From a virus, in IMG/VR virus record IMGVR_UViG_3300023082_000013, positions 1 through 50,303 of that record: DNA of 50,303 bases. One strand, 5' to 3'. Shown one piece after another: positions 33,655 through 42,108 of this stretch (positions are counted from its first letter, which is position 1; the number at the start of each line of letters is the position of its first letter). The notes below the pieces were generated by a model, which saw only the letters and a list, made by a program, of their open reading frames with translations, had not been told where the DNA came from and did not search any database. The position numbers and the translations under genes are program-made.

Positions 33655-33942
33655 ATGGCTAACGAACGCTTCACGAGTGTGTGGGATGCGTTGGCAGATA
33701 CGCCAGAAGAAGCCGAAAATCTGCGTGCCCGATCCCAGCTGCTGCTGGCGATCACCAAAGCTGTGAAAGCTTGGAATCTGCCGCAGAAAGAGGCCGCTAA
33801 ACGGTTGGGCGTAACACAGCCACGTTTAAGCGATCTGTTACAGGGCAAAATCGATAAGTTCTCGCTCGACGCACTGGTCAACTTGCTGGCCGGCGCGAAT
33901 TTGACGATGAAAATCAATGTGAGCAAACTCGCAGCGGCTTGA
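33655..33942 (+). CDS. HigA-type XRE antitoxin
   Basis: A 95-residue protein starting at ATG 33655 behind CGAGG. It carries an XRE helix-turn-helix: LPQKEAAKRLGVTQPRLSDL with a following KIDKFSLDALVNLLAGAN helix, the usual form of HigA2-type antitoxins that pair with Gp49-like toxins. It should neutralise the toxin by binding and repress the operon through the palindrome at the promoter. It lies 103 bases after the toxin, more than usual, with two palindromes in the gap. An in-frame earlier start near 33562 is unlikely because it would read through these palindromes. Confidence 0.85.
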   Translation: MANERFTSVWDALADTPEEAENLRARSQLLLAITKAVKAWNLPQKEAAKRLGVTQPRLSDLLQGKIDKFSLDALVNLLAGANLTMKINVSKLAAA

Positions 33943-33971
33943 ATTCATAAGCTGTATACATCCACGCCTGA

Positions 33972-33998
33972 AAGGCTCGCAGACCGCGGGCCTTTTTT
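33972..33998 (+). terminator. terminator of the toxin-antitoxin operon
   Basis: AAGGC(T)CGC pairs with GCG(G)GCCTT and is followed by TTTT. It faces the converging gene of the opposite strand. Confidence 0.75.
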
Positions 33999-34005
33999 GT
34001 GGGCG

Positions 34006-34245
34006 CTATTCAGGCCGTTGGCGGCTCGCTTTGTGCTGAGCAATGGACATTTGCAGCCGCGTGGCATTGGCCGCAGTGCCCAACAAGTAAGCCGTTTCAA
34101 CCATTGAGTTGTAGTCGCTCAGGGACATTAGAACCACCCCGCCCCCATGCTCGCGCTCGATCGTCACGCGCTCATGCCCCAGACCTACAGCGTCTATGAC
34201 TTGCTCAAATCCAGCCTGGGCCTGATCTACTGATAACGCTCGCAT
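34006..34245 (-). CDS. lone Phd/YefM-type antitoxin
   Basis: A 79-residue protein on the minus strand behind AGGGGA. The core AQAGFEQVIDAVGLGHERV, TIEREHGGGVVLMSLSDYNS and the MVETAYLLGTAANATRL helix are the typical Phd/YefM antitoxin layout. The usual YoeB-type toxin should follow on the same strand, but the next sequence there is the opposite strand of the HigA-type gene, so no partner is present. It may counter a host toxin or be the leftover half of a pair. It converges with the HigBA-like operon. Confidence 0.85.
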   Translation of the reverse strand: MRALSVDQAQAGFEQVIDAVGLGHERVTIEREHGGGVVLMSLSDYNSMVETAYLLGTAANATRLQMSIAQHKASRQRPE

Positions 34246-34373
34246 GGGTCTTTCCCCTTGTTGCCGTGAATTGAGTGCAAAGCACGCAAACCTCCCCAGA
34301 GTAGGCGCTGTTCGGTGGCTTAACGTTGAAGACAGCAGAAACGTTAAGCCTACCCCCTCAAGCGAGCGCCCGC

Positions 34374-34652
34374 ATGTCTGATCCCGTACGCACAGCCAGC
34401 CCTATCCCCCTCCCGAAAGTGGAAGCGGTGATGAATGAATTCTCCAAGTACTACAAGCGCTGGCGCCAGCTCCCCGATGGCACCTACGTGGCCATGGTCC
34501 AGCTGCTGAAATCCGTGGGCATCTACACCGGCGTAACCGAGAGCGGTGCAAGTAACCGGTTCATCTTCGATGACCCCGCGCTGGCGCTCACCCAGTACGA
34601 GGCGCTTACAGACCAGTCAAGCGAGCCGACCGGGTGGGCGATCAGACGATAG
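34374..34652 (+). CDS. small hypothetical protein
   Basis: A 92-residue basic protein starting at ATG 34374 (MSDPVRTASPIP). It has a Tyr/Trp-rich middle (SKYYKRWRQLPDGTYVAMV) and a DDPALALTQYEALTDQ helix; function unknown. A weak GAGCG-like site lies upstream; an upstream TTG at 34326 is also in frame. It sits between the antitoxin region and a partition-like repeat cluster. Confidence 0.5.
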   Translation: MSDPVRTASPIPLPKVEAVMNEFSKYYKRWRQLPDGTYVAMVQLLKSVGIYTGVTESGASNRFIFDDPALALTQYEALTDQSSEPTGWAIRR

Positions 34653-34661
34653 GCACGGGAA

Positions 34662-34686
34662 GGCCCGCCAAGTGCGGGTTTTTTTA
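34662..34686 (+). terminator. terminator before the distant operator cluster
   Basis: GCCCGC and GCGGGT/GCGGGC-type arms around CAAGT, then a run of seven T. It separates the small gene from the next promoter. Confidence 0.8.
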
Positions 34687-34739
34687 CGCGCGAACGCGCA
34701 AAGGTGCCAACGCGCGAACGTTCGTACGCGCCTGATAAT
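34685..34739 (+). promoter_or_regulatory. distant copy of the partition operator region
   Basis: TACGCGCGAACGCGC (34685-34699), AAAGGTGCCAACGCGCG (34700-34716), CGAACGTTCG (34715-34724, palindrome) and GTACGCGC (34724-34731) repeat the elements at 25.03-25.10 kb and 25.81-25.86 kb, about 9 kb away. A -10-like GATAAT follows (34734-34739). It is the third centromere- or operator-like site and precedes the gene at 34773. Confidence 0.75.
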
Positions 34740-34772
34740 TGAATCTCAAACCAACCATTAAGAGATCGGGCT

Positions 34773-35522
34773 ATGAGTGTTGAACAGGCGGGAAGCGTAG
34801 GCGTAGCGGCCGTGGTACAGGAACTGACCCGGCTCGAACAACACGCAGCACAGGCGCGAAAGGTGCTTGTGATCACCGGTGACATGCGGCCGGCGCTGCT
34901 TTCGCAACTGCGCGGCGCGCTGGCGCCGATCGGGATCGATTGTGTAGAAATCGAGCCTCGTGGCCAGCAGGAGTACTTCGACACTCTCCCAGAAGGTGAG
35001 CGGGTGCCAATTCAGTCGTTCGCCCAGCTGCTGGCCAGCCCAGAGCTGGCGCCGCTGATGAATGATCCGGGGTGTGATCCGCAGTCCCCGCAGTACGAGG
35101 ACGCGCCTACCACCGAGCAAGAGCGCATCGAGCTGATGGCCAGCCTGGAACGCGTGCTGGCGCCAGTGCCCGAACTAGATCCTATCGTGCAGGTCGAGAG
35201 CCGACCCAGCATTGCCGATACGATCATGGAAGCCTTTGCTGACTGTGCCACCCATAAACCCAGCCCCCCGAAGCCTGACATGACCAGGCCCGTCAACTGG
35301 AAGCTGGGCGACATCTTTTCGGAATCGCCCAAGCTGACCTTGGCTCACCTGCGCCGTGAGTGGTTCATCAAAGAAATGGACGCGGTCAGCGCGGGCGGTG
35401 ATCTGACGGGGCTCAACATCGAAATCGAGCGGGTGAATGCCAACCGCACCGAGCTGCTCACCATCGAGCAATTCCAGCGCACCTACGTGTTCGTGCGCCA
35501 CGCGCAAACCGAAGCGGCGTAA
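34773..35522 (+). CDS. hypothetical protein under a partition-type operator
   Basis: A 249-residue soluble, acidic protein without a recognised family. It has a helical N-terminal half (VVQELTRLEQHAAQARKVLV), a Pro/Asp-rich linker (about 95-120), and a C-terminal helix-rich part (LTLAHLRREWFIKEMDAVSA). Its promoter region carries the third cluster of partition-operator repeats, so it may be co-regulated with par. It precedes the Acb2-like small protein. Confidence 0.6.
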   Translation: MSVEQAGSVGVAAVVQELTRLEQHAAQARKVLVITGDMRPALLSQLRGALAPIGIDCVEIEPRGQQEYFDTLPEGERVPIQSFAQLLASPELAPLMNDPGCDPQSPQYEDAPTTEQERIELMASLERVLAPVPELDPIVQVESRPSIADTIMEAFADCATHKPSPPKPDMTRPVNWKLGDIFSESPKLTLAHLRREWFIKEMDAVSAGGDLTGLNIEIERVNANRTELLTIEQFQRTYVFVRHAQTEAA

Positions 35523-35574
35523 GCCTTCACCAGGCCCGCAGACTTTCGATCGCCCCCAATTCAGGAATGCAGCA

Positions 35575-35934
35575 ATGACTCAAGAATACGTAACGGTCAC
35601 CCAAGTGATGGCATGGCCGGCTGAGCAGGACGGCCAGCCAGGCTACAACGTCAAGGCGCCATCCGGCACGATCGCATGGCAAGCCAAAGAGACTTTCGAG
35701 TCTGCTCACGTCGCTATGGGTCACACCGGGCACCTTGCGCAGTACCAGCGCCGCGTTGTGGCTGAAAAAGCCTTGAATGATGACCGTGTCACCAAGCTGA
35801 CCGCTTTTCTTGCCACGGACGCTTTCAAGGCCTTGCGCAACCAGGAAAAGGCGACCATGGAAATCCAGCTGGGCGCAATGAGCTTGTACAGCAATGTGCT
35901 GGCCGAACGCATTGACGACTTCGCCACCTCGTAA
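35575..35934 (+). CDS. small phage protein with C-terminal helical hairpin (crAss001_48/Acb2-like)
   Basis: A 119-residue protein starting at ATG 35575. The N-terminal 50 residues form a beta-rich domain (PGYNVKAPSGTIAWQAKETF). The C-terminal ~45 residues (RVTKLTAFLATDAFKALRNQ, then a helix with MEIQLGAMSLYSNVLAERI) match the two-helix hairpin seen in a widespread class of small phage proteins, including crAss001_48-related proteins and resembling anti-CBASS Acb2. If similar, it may bind cyclic nucleotides or another defence signal. Family recall only; no binding residues can be assigned. Confidence 0.5.
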   Translation: MTQEYVTVTQVMAWPAEQDGQPGYNVKAPSGTIAWQAKETFESAHVAMGHTGHLAQYQRRVVAEKALNDDRVTKLTAFLATDAFKALRNQEKATMEIQLGAMSLYSNVLAERIDDFATS

Positions 35935-35977
35935 GTGGCGGAAAGGGCCGCCGAGTAGGGCGGTTGCGCAACATCAA

Positions 35978-36014
35978 AATGGGGCCTTGCACACTAATGC
36001 AGGCCCCTTTTTTC
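35978..36014 (+). terminator. terminator abutting a start codon
   Basis: GGGGCC and GGCCCC arms with inner TGCA/TGCA pairs are followed by TTTTTT at the very edge of the ATG at 36015. It leaves the next gene with no standard ribosome site at that start. Confidence 0.7.
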
Positions 36015-38336
36015 ATGGCTCTAAACCCCCTCGAACAAGCCCGGTTGACCTCGCAGCTGTTAGGGCTGCGCGCACAGCTGCAATCCGGCTCGTTGAACCC
36101 TATCAAGAAAGCCCGCGTAACCACCCAGGCGCTGGATCTGTATACGCGCCTGGGCGGTGAAGCGCGGGTGGCGCCGGCAACGATCGATGCCGAGCAAGCC
36201 AAGCTCGCAGCCGACGACGACGGTTTGAGCGATGACCCCAACAGCGCGAACTACCGCTACAAGGACACCGGGTATATCTCCGGATCGCGAAAGGAGCAGG
36301 CTGCAGCGCAGATCAAGGCCGCCAAAGCCGCGGGCCAAATGCTGCGCACCAGCGATATCGACTTCAAGGCGATCGAGGAAAACCCGCGCCAGGCGCGAGA
36401 ACTGATCAAGAAGTCCAACCTGTTCGGCCAGGTCGATTGGGAAGGTCTGCAGGCGGGCGGCATGCCACCCGAGGTGGGCTACCTGATCGATCGCCTGTAC
36501 GCGTCTATCGGCGCGATGCCGGCCGTTGACAGCGCCGAGGCACGCCAGAGCTATGCCTTGGGGCTGGAAACCATCCGTACGCGCCTTGAGGGCGCCAAAT
36601 CCGTCGACGACGTGACCAGCACGCTGGTGGAAATCGGCGAAACCATGACCGGCACCCGTCTCGATGCGGATGAGGCCGACCAGTACCGCGCCCTGAGCGC
36701 CCAGCTCAAGCAGTTGCAGGACCGCTCCAAAGCGATCGAGGACGGCCGCAAGGTGCTCTACGACGCCATGCAGACCGCGTTCGGCGAATTCAACAAAGCG
36801 AAGTACGCACTCGAAAATCGGCGCAAGCGCGGGTGGGCGATCGACCCTGAGCACCAGACGGCCGTTGCCGACGCACAGGCCGCGTACGACACCGCGCAAA
36901 AGGTCTGGGGCGACGAGGTTCAAGGCACCAACGACGAATTAGAGTCCCTGCGAAAGCAGCGCAGCACCGTGTGGGCTGATCGTGACGATATCGTCGACGC
37001 CGCCAAGGCTCGCAACCTGCAGAGCATTGAGGCAAAAGCCTGGCTGGCGCTGGGTGATCGATTCGTCAAATCAACCCTGTATCGCAGCAAGGGTAACGCT
37101 GGATCTGACAGTTTCGCCGGCCATGTCGCCAACGCCTGCGCGGGCGAGCCCAAGTCATGGGACTGGACCACCAAAGAGAAGGCCGCCCCCAAGCGCGCCA
37201 GCAAAAAGAAGATCAGCTTCACGCTCAAGGTGGTCGAGAACTTCGAGCGCATTGGCGGGCGGCCGGTAGCGGTGGCATCGACCAAAGACCTGGAGCGCCT
37301 GTGCGGCTTTCGGGCGGTGCAATCGGGCAACTGGGTGCTGGGCGACTTCGTCAGCGCCAAGTGGCACGTAGAGCAGACGGCGGGCGCCATGCAGGACATG
37401 GCCGACGTACTGGGGATCGATGACAACCACCTGAGTTTCGGCGGGCGTCTGGCGATGGCTTTCGGTGCACGCGGCACGGGCGGGAAGGGCGCGGCCATGG
37501 CCACCTATGACCCGATCGAGCGCGTCATCAACATGACCAAGATGAATGGCGGGGGAAGTCTGGGGCACGAAGTACTCCACGCCCTGGACAACATCATGCC
37601 CAGCCTGCTGCGCGGTGAGGAAGGCGACAGCAACGAGTATGCGACCGCCAACCCTGAGCTGCTCCCGGCCGGCGCCATCCGTGAAGCCTTCGTGAAGCTC
37701 AAAGACACTGTGACCACGGGCGGCGTGCGCCTGGTGGAAACGATCAAGCTGCCGCCCCGTTCCCTGGAGCGTGCACGCCTCAACCTCGACAACCGTACGC
37801 TGCGAGGTGTGGGCCTTCACATCAAGAACGCCGGCAACGTGCATGACGCCGTGCTGGCGGTCGACAAGGTGTTCAGCAACCTGACATCGAAGGCTTACCT
37901 CAAGCAGAAAAAGCAGTGGCGCGAAATTGCCGCGGCGTACTACTCCCCCGAGGGCGCGACTGAGGTGCAGGTTCAATCCGGCGCCAGCGTCTCGAACTAT
38001 TACATGGAAGCGATCCAGCTCGACGATGGCGTGACCGGCAAATACTGGTCATCGCACGAGGAAATGGCCGCGCGTGCATTCCAGAGCTACCTGGAGGATC
38101 GCCTGGCCGACATGGGCCGAAAAAGCGATTACCTCAGCTGCCTGGCTGACAACAAGTACCACTACGCGCCCGAGCTGGGCGCCCCCTTCAAGCCCTACCC
38201 CGAGGGCGACGAACGAACTCGCATCAATGCCGCATTCGACCAGGTGTTCAAGGCGCTGCGCGATGAAAAGGCTTTCGAGAAAGCCATGGGCAATACCGCC
38301 TTGCTGGATTCCATCTTTGGGGTGAAACATGACTGA
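36015..38336 (+). CDS. polyvalent protein with LPD1-like metallopeptidase-type domain
   Basis: A 773-residue protein (upstream in-frame starts exist to 35964). Residues 1-48 form a helical module (NPLEQARLTSQLLGLRAQLQ) shared with the next protein. Residues 60-430 are mostly helical. Around 515-525, GHEVLHALDN gives H518-E-V-L-H522, an HExxH zinc-peptidase-type motif of the LPD1-like domain in large polyvalent proteins. It ends with L-L-D-S at 763-766. I infer a packaged effector that may process a host or phage protein. The terminator directly before the start is odd. Family assignment is by motif and context. Confidence 0.72.
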   Translation: MALNPLEQARLTSQLLGLRAQLQSGSLNPIKKARVTTQALDLYTRLGGEARVAPATIDAEQAKLAADDDGLSDDPNSANYRYKDTGYISGSRKEQAAAQIKAAKAAGQMLRTSDIDFKAIEENPRQARELIKKSNLFGQVDWEGLQAGGMPPEVGYLIDRLYASIGAMPAVDSAEARQSYALGLETIRTRLEGAKSVDDVTSTLVEIGETMTGTRLDADEADQYRALSAQLKQLQDRSKAIEDGRKVLYDAMQTAFGEFNKAKYALENRRKRGWAIDPEHQTAVADAQAAYDTAQKVWGDEVQGTNDELESLRKQRSTVWADRDDIVDAAKARNLQSIEAKAWLALGDRFVKSTLYRSKGNAGSDSFAGHVANACAGEPKSWDWTTKEKAAPKRASKKKISFTLKVVENFERIGGRPVAVASTKDLERLCGFRAVQSGNWVLGDFVSAKWHVEQTAGAMQDMADVLGIDDNHLSFGGRLAMAFGARGTGGKGAAMATYDPIERVINMTKMNGGGSLGHEVLHALDNIMPSLLRGEEGDSNEYATANPELLPAGAIREAFVKLKDTVTTGGVRLVETIKLPPRSLERARLNLDNRTLRGVGLHIKNAGNVHDAVLAVDKVFSNLTSKAYLKQKKQWREIAAAYYSPEGATEVQVQSGASVSNYYMEAIQLDDGVTGKYWSSHEEMAARAFQSYLEDRLADMGRKSDYLSCLADNKYHYAPELGAPFKPYPEGDERTRINAAFDQVFKALRDEKAFEKAMGNTALLDSIFGVKHD

Positions 38337-41300
38337 CACCAATCAATCGGCCGTGCTGGCGCCGCTCGAGCAAGAACGCCTCAGTGCCGAGCTGCTCACC
38401 CTGCGCGCACAAATGACCGAGGGGGCGTCATCGCCCCTTGCTCGCGCCAAGGCCAGCACCAGGGCGCTGGTGATTAGCGACCTGCTGACCAAATCCAAGG
38501 GCCAGGCAGCTTTCGACAAGGCAAAAGCGTTCTACCGGGAAAACCTGCAGGGCAAGACGATCGATTCAGTGATCGGCCCCGTTATTGTGAACGGCAAGGG
38601 CTGGAGCAAGACCAAGTTCAACCTGAAATCAGACCCCATCAAAGCCCAGCTGGTCGAGTGCATCGTTGAGATTCTCACCACGGGCGCAGCTGGCGCGCGA
38701 ACGGCCACCAGTAAAGTGCGCGACGACAAAATGAAGGCGTTCTACTTCATCCAGAAAGAGGTGCGGGTAGGCGACTTGATGGTGTTGGCGGGGATTCAGG
38801 TGGGGGAAGACGAGGAAGGGCAGAAGTACTACAACATTTCTCACCCCGGTTCCAAGCAATGGGCGGGTGGTGAGACGCTGGACAGCGTAGGGGGGGAGGC
38901 CGGCGCCCTGGGCGCCACATGGATAAAGCCATGTTTAGCCCAGGACACCGGAAGCGAGTCGCCGAATTATGAACGGGAAAATCAGCCGTTCTCCGGCGAC
39001 ATCGCTAACGGCCTCTTTGATTCCTTGCGGGAAAAGCCGCAACTGCACTCGGATGCCGTTGAGACAAATCTAGCAGACGATGACCTAAATATCACCATCA
39101 TTTCCGTGCGCGCAGCCGACGCGGCCAATGATGATGGGCCGGCGCCGGCCGCTACCAACGCGCTGGCCACCGGGATGCAAACCCAGAAAAACGGCTCTGT
39201 CCTGGTGATGGGCGACCCTGCAGCGCTGACGGCGTATGTAGCGGCCAACTTCGACGCCAGCAAGATCAAGCAAACCCCCGAAGGGATCGTGTTCGCAAAG
39301 GCCCAGGCGCGACTGGCGGAATTCGTGCCCACAACGGCGCAAACGCTGGAAAGCGGGGCGGTGGTCTACGAGCACGGCGCCATGGGTGGCGGTGCCTCGA
39401 TCAACTATCAGGGTGAAACCTCAGGCGTTGCGCGCGACCTGGCAGACCTCAAAGGGATCATGGCCAGGGAATGGGGCCCCGAGAAATTCCGCGCCGCTTT
39501 CGGCGAGGACGCCGGCGCCGACGATGTGAAGGCGTACCAGGACCAACAACAAGCGATCGCCGACCGCAAAGCCCAGAACGCTGCAGCTGCCGAAGACGCT
39601 GCAGCTGCGCCAGAACGTGAGCGCCAGCAGGCAGCTGAGCAGGCCGCGGCCGATGCTGCAGAGATTGAGCAGATCCGCGCGCAGCGTGATGCCGATGATC
39701 GAGCAGAGTTTGCCAAGACCATCGGCGCCGGCGTATCGGGCAACGTGGTGTACCAGGCTTATCTGGACACTTTGGAGACGCTGCCCGCCTTTGAGGATGG
39801 CAACCATGCGTTTTTAGGGTGGGCTGGCCAGCGTGTTGGCGAATTCGAGGCCAAGGTAGGCGGGCGCGTATCGCACAACAGGGCCGCTTACGAGGCTTAC
39901 CTGCGTGAGTATGCGGACGAGCACCTGTCGGAGCGTGCACGCGCTGCCAGAGCCATCCCGGACACTGCGCCGGCGCTGACCGCAAAGGGCAATCCGATTA
40001 TTGAAGAAGCCGTGCTGGTCGACCTTGGGCTGGTGCGTGAGGTGTTCGGTCGCTGGAAATACCGCGATTCTGTCAATTCTCCCCAATTGTTCGCCAACGA
40101 CAGAGAAAGCGCGATCGAGCGTGGCAGTGACGCCTATGCCAAAGCAGATCCGGCTCAGCTGCTAACCAAAGAGCAGCGTTTTGACAAAGCCGACGCCGAT
40201 TTCTACGCCGATTTTGACGGCCGCTACGGGAAAATGAGCCTTGATCAGGTGCGCCAGATCATGGAGGCCGCCAAACCGGACGAAGCCAGCACGCTGGCGG
40301 CCTATGCCCGTGAATCCGACAACAACGGCGGCCGACGCACTGGCCCGGCTGTGATCACCCAAGGCGCCCGCGACGGGGCAGAGCTGGCGCGCCAGCTGCA
40401 GCGCTACATTGCCGAGCGTGAGGCAAAAGAGCCAACGCCAGACGTTGAGCCGACCCCTGTGAGTGGTGACCCCGCACCCGTAGAGCCGACGCCCGAAATC
40501 ATTGAGTACAAGACAAAGCGCGACAAGATCCTGCGCGGGATCATCCGCACGGATCTGACCCTTGATCAGGCCAAGGCGATCGACCCCTACACCTGGAAGA
40601 TGAACGGCGGCTACTTCATCCGGGAAAAGCACCTGGGTGGCGAAACCGCTCACATCCAAGCCGCACCCGCGCCCGTGGTGATGACTGCCGAACAGCAAGC
40701 CGAGGCGGTGGCCATCGCAGCGCGCCAGGCCGCCGAACGTGCACAGCAGGCATTGGCCACACAGGTGGACAAGCTGCGCCAAGTGGCGAACAAGGCCATT
40801 GGAGACGCTGACGGTAGCCTGAATGCTGATCGCAAGACCAATACGTCCAAGCGCGCCAGTGAAGCCGGCGCAGCCCTTGAGAAAGCGGCCGCCAACAAAG
40901 CCGCGGGGCAGACCCTCAACCGGGTGGCGGATGCGATCGAGGCTGGCGCCGGGGGTGTGTTGGCCAAGCTGTCCAGTCGCGCCCAGCTCGACGAGCTGCA
41001 AAGGATCATGCGCCGTGCCCAGTACGACGCCGACAGCAAACTCACCTATGGCGAGCAGCTGAGCCGCAAAGGGCGCCCGTTCGACGAAAACGACCTCAGG
41101 TTTGTGGCCTATCCGCGTGCCGAGGTGTGGAGCAACCGCTTTGCCAATGCCGCGAAGACGATGGCCAACAAAGCACAGGCGGGTAACAGCCGATTGATTG
41201 CTGCTCTGATCAAGCTGGGTGATGGGCCCGAGCGCATCATTCTCAATGACACCACCATCGCCCTGACGCGCAAAGCCGCGGCCGTGCTCAAGACAGTGAA

Positions 41301-42000
41301 GGAAAGCTGGGATCTGTCGGACCCCATGGAAGCGATCGCCCGCGTGGATCGGCTGGCGCGCATGGGGATCACTGACCGTGTGAGCCTGGTCGCGGCCGTG
41401 GAGGCGCTGATTCCCCACCTGGTAGAAAAGGCCCAGGAAGATCCGGTGAAGAAGGCCGAGCGCGCCATTGTCGGGCAAAAAGTAGGGATCGACTTTTTCC
41501 CAACGCCGGCGCACGTCGCCCAGCGCATGGCACAGCTGGCCCACATCCGGGAGGGTATGCGCGTCCTCGAGCCGAGCGCCGGCAACGGCAACCTGGCGGA
41601 CGCTGCAAAGGCTGAGGGGGGCGTGGTCGACGTAATTGAAATCTCCGACTCACTGCGCAACATCCTGACCGCCAAGGGCTACACCGTGGTCGCGCACGAC
41701 TTCGACGGTTTCACGCCAGAACAGCCGTATCCCGCGATCCTGATGAACCCCCCTTTCAGCAACCGCCAGGACGCCGCACACATCATGCGCGCATTCGGAA
41801 TGCTGGCCAGCGGCGGCACCCTAGTCGCGATCGCCGGGGAGGGCGTTTTCTTCGGAAAGGATCAAAAAGCGGTCGCTTTCCGGGACTGGCTGGACGCAAA
41901 CGAGGCCGATGTCGAGCCTTTGGAGGGTGGCACTTTCAAAGACAACACACTTTTGGCGCAAACCGGGGCAAACGCCAGATTAATCGTGCTTCGCAAGTAG
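38329..42000 (+). CDS. polyvalent protein: nuclease-like domain and adenine methyltransferase
   Basis: A 1223-residue protein. Residues 1-45 repeat the helical module of the preceding protein (APLEQERLSAELLTLRAQM). Residues about 60-182 resemble a BECR- or LPD3-type domain (YRENLQGKTIDSVIGPVIVN, GWSKTKFNLKSDPIKAQL, KAFYFIQKEV). T-L-D-S at 183-186 would release it. The middle is helical, with a known polyvalent block (RGIIRTDLTLDQAKAIDPYT, GYFIREKHL). The C terminus (about 1050-1223) is a DNA adenine methyltransferase: motif I VLEPSAGNG near 1080 and motif IV NPPF near 1138. It should modify phage or host DNA, probably to resist restriction. Confidence 0.8.
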   Translation: MTDTNQSAVLAPLEQERLSAELLTLRAQMTEGASSPLARAKASTRALVISDLLTKSKGQAAFDKAKAFYRENLQGKTIDSVIGPVIVNGKGWSKTKFNLKSDPIKAQLVECIVEILTTGAAGARTATSKVRDDKMKAFYFIQKEVRVGDLMVLAGIQVGEDEEGQKYYNISHPGSKQWAGGETLDSVGGEAGALGATWIKPCLAQDTGSESPNYERENQPFSGDIANGLFDSLREKPQLHSDAVETNLADDDLNITIISVRAADAANDDGPAPAATNALATGMQTQKNGSVLVMGDPAALTAYVAANFDASKIKQTPEGIVFAKAQARLAEFVPTTAQTLESGAVVYEHGAMGGGASINYQGETSGVARDLADLKGIMAREWGPEKFRAAFGEDAGADDVKAYQDQQQAIADRKAQNAAAAEDAAAAPERERQQAAEQAAADAAEIEQIRAQRDADDRAEFAKTIGAGVSGNVVYQAYLDTLETLPAFEDGNHAFLGWAGQRVGEFEAKVGGRVSHNRAAYEAYLREYADEHLSERARAARAIPDTAPALTAKGNPIIEEAVLVDLGLVREVFGRWKYRDSVNSPQLFANDRESAIERGSDAYAKADPAQLLTKEQRFDKADADFYADFDGRYGKMSLDQVRQIMEAAKPDEASTLAAYARESDNNGGRRTGPAVITQGARDGAELARQLQRYIAEREAKEPTPDVEPTPVSGDPAPVEPTPEIIEYKTKRDKILRGIIRTDLTLDQAKAIDPYTWKMNGGYFIREKHLGGETAHIQAAPAPVVMTAEQQAEAVAIAARQAAERAQQALATQVDKLRQVANKAIGDADGSLNADRKTNTSKRASEAGAALEKAAANKAAGQTLNRVADAIEAGAGGVLAKLSSRAQLDELQRIMRRAQYDADSKLTYGEQLSRKGRPFDENDLRFVAYPRAEVWSNRFANAAKTMANKAQAGNSRLIAALIKLGDGPERIILNDTTIALTRKAAAVLKTVKESWDLSDPMEAIARVDRLARMGITDRVSLVAAVEALIPHLVEKAQEDPVKKAERAIVGQKVGIDFFPTPAHVAQRMAQLAHIREGMRVLEPSAGNGNLADAAKAEGGVVDVIEISDSLRNILTAKGYTVVAHDFDGFTPEQPYPAILMNPPFSNRQDAAHIMRAFGMLASGGTLVAIAGEGVFFGKDQKAVAFRDWLDANEADVEPLEGGTFKDNTLLAQTGANARLIVLRK

Positions 42001-42002
42001 AA

Positions 42003-42036
42003 AAACCACGCAAACCCCCTGAAAAATCGGGGGTTT
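42003..42036 (+). terminator. intrinsic terminator before the major capsid gene
   Basis: AAACCCCC and GGGGGTTT arms over a ten-base loop, then TTTC. A near-copy of the dispersed 14-mer (AAACCACGCAAACC, 42003-42016) begins it. Further down, CGTTGCTGAA (about 42048) and TTCAGCAACG (about 42087) form a long-range inverted repeat around the capsid leader. Confidence 0.78.
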
Positions 42037-42108
42037 TCGACACTTACCATCGTTGCTGAAACGCCACCACTACGGGCGCAGCCCTTATTCAGCAACGAGG
42101 TAACACAA

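Noticed and set aside
40162-41544. Long minus-strand frame (460 codons) opposite the methyltransferase protein
   Set aside because: The + strand protein has clear motifs; the antisense frame has none.
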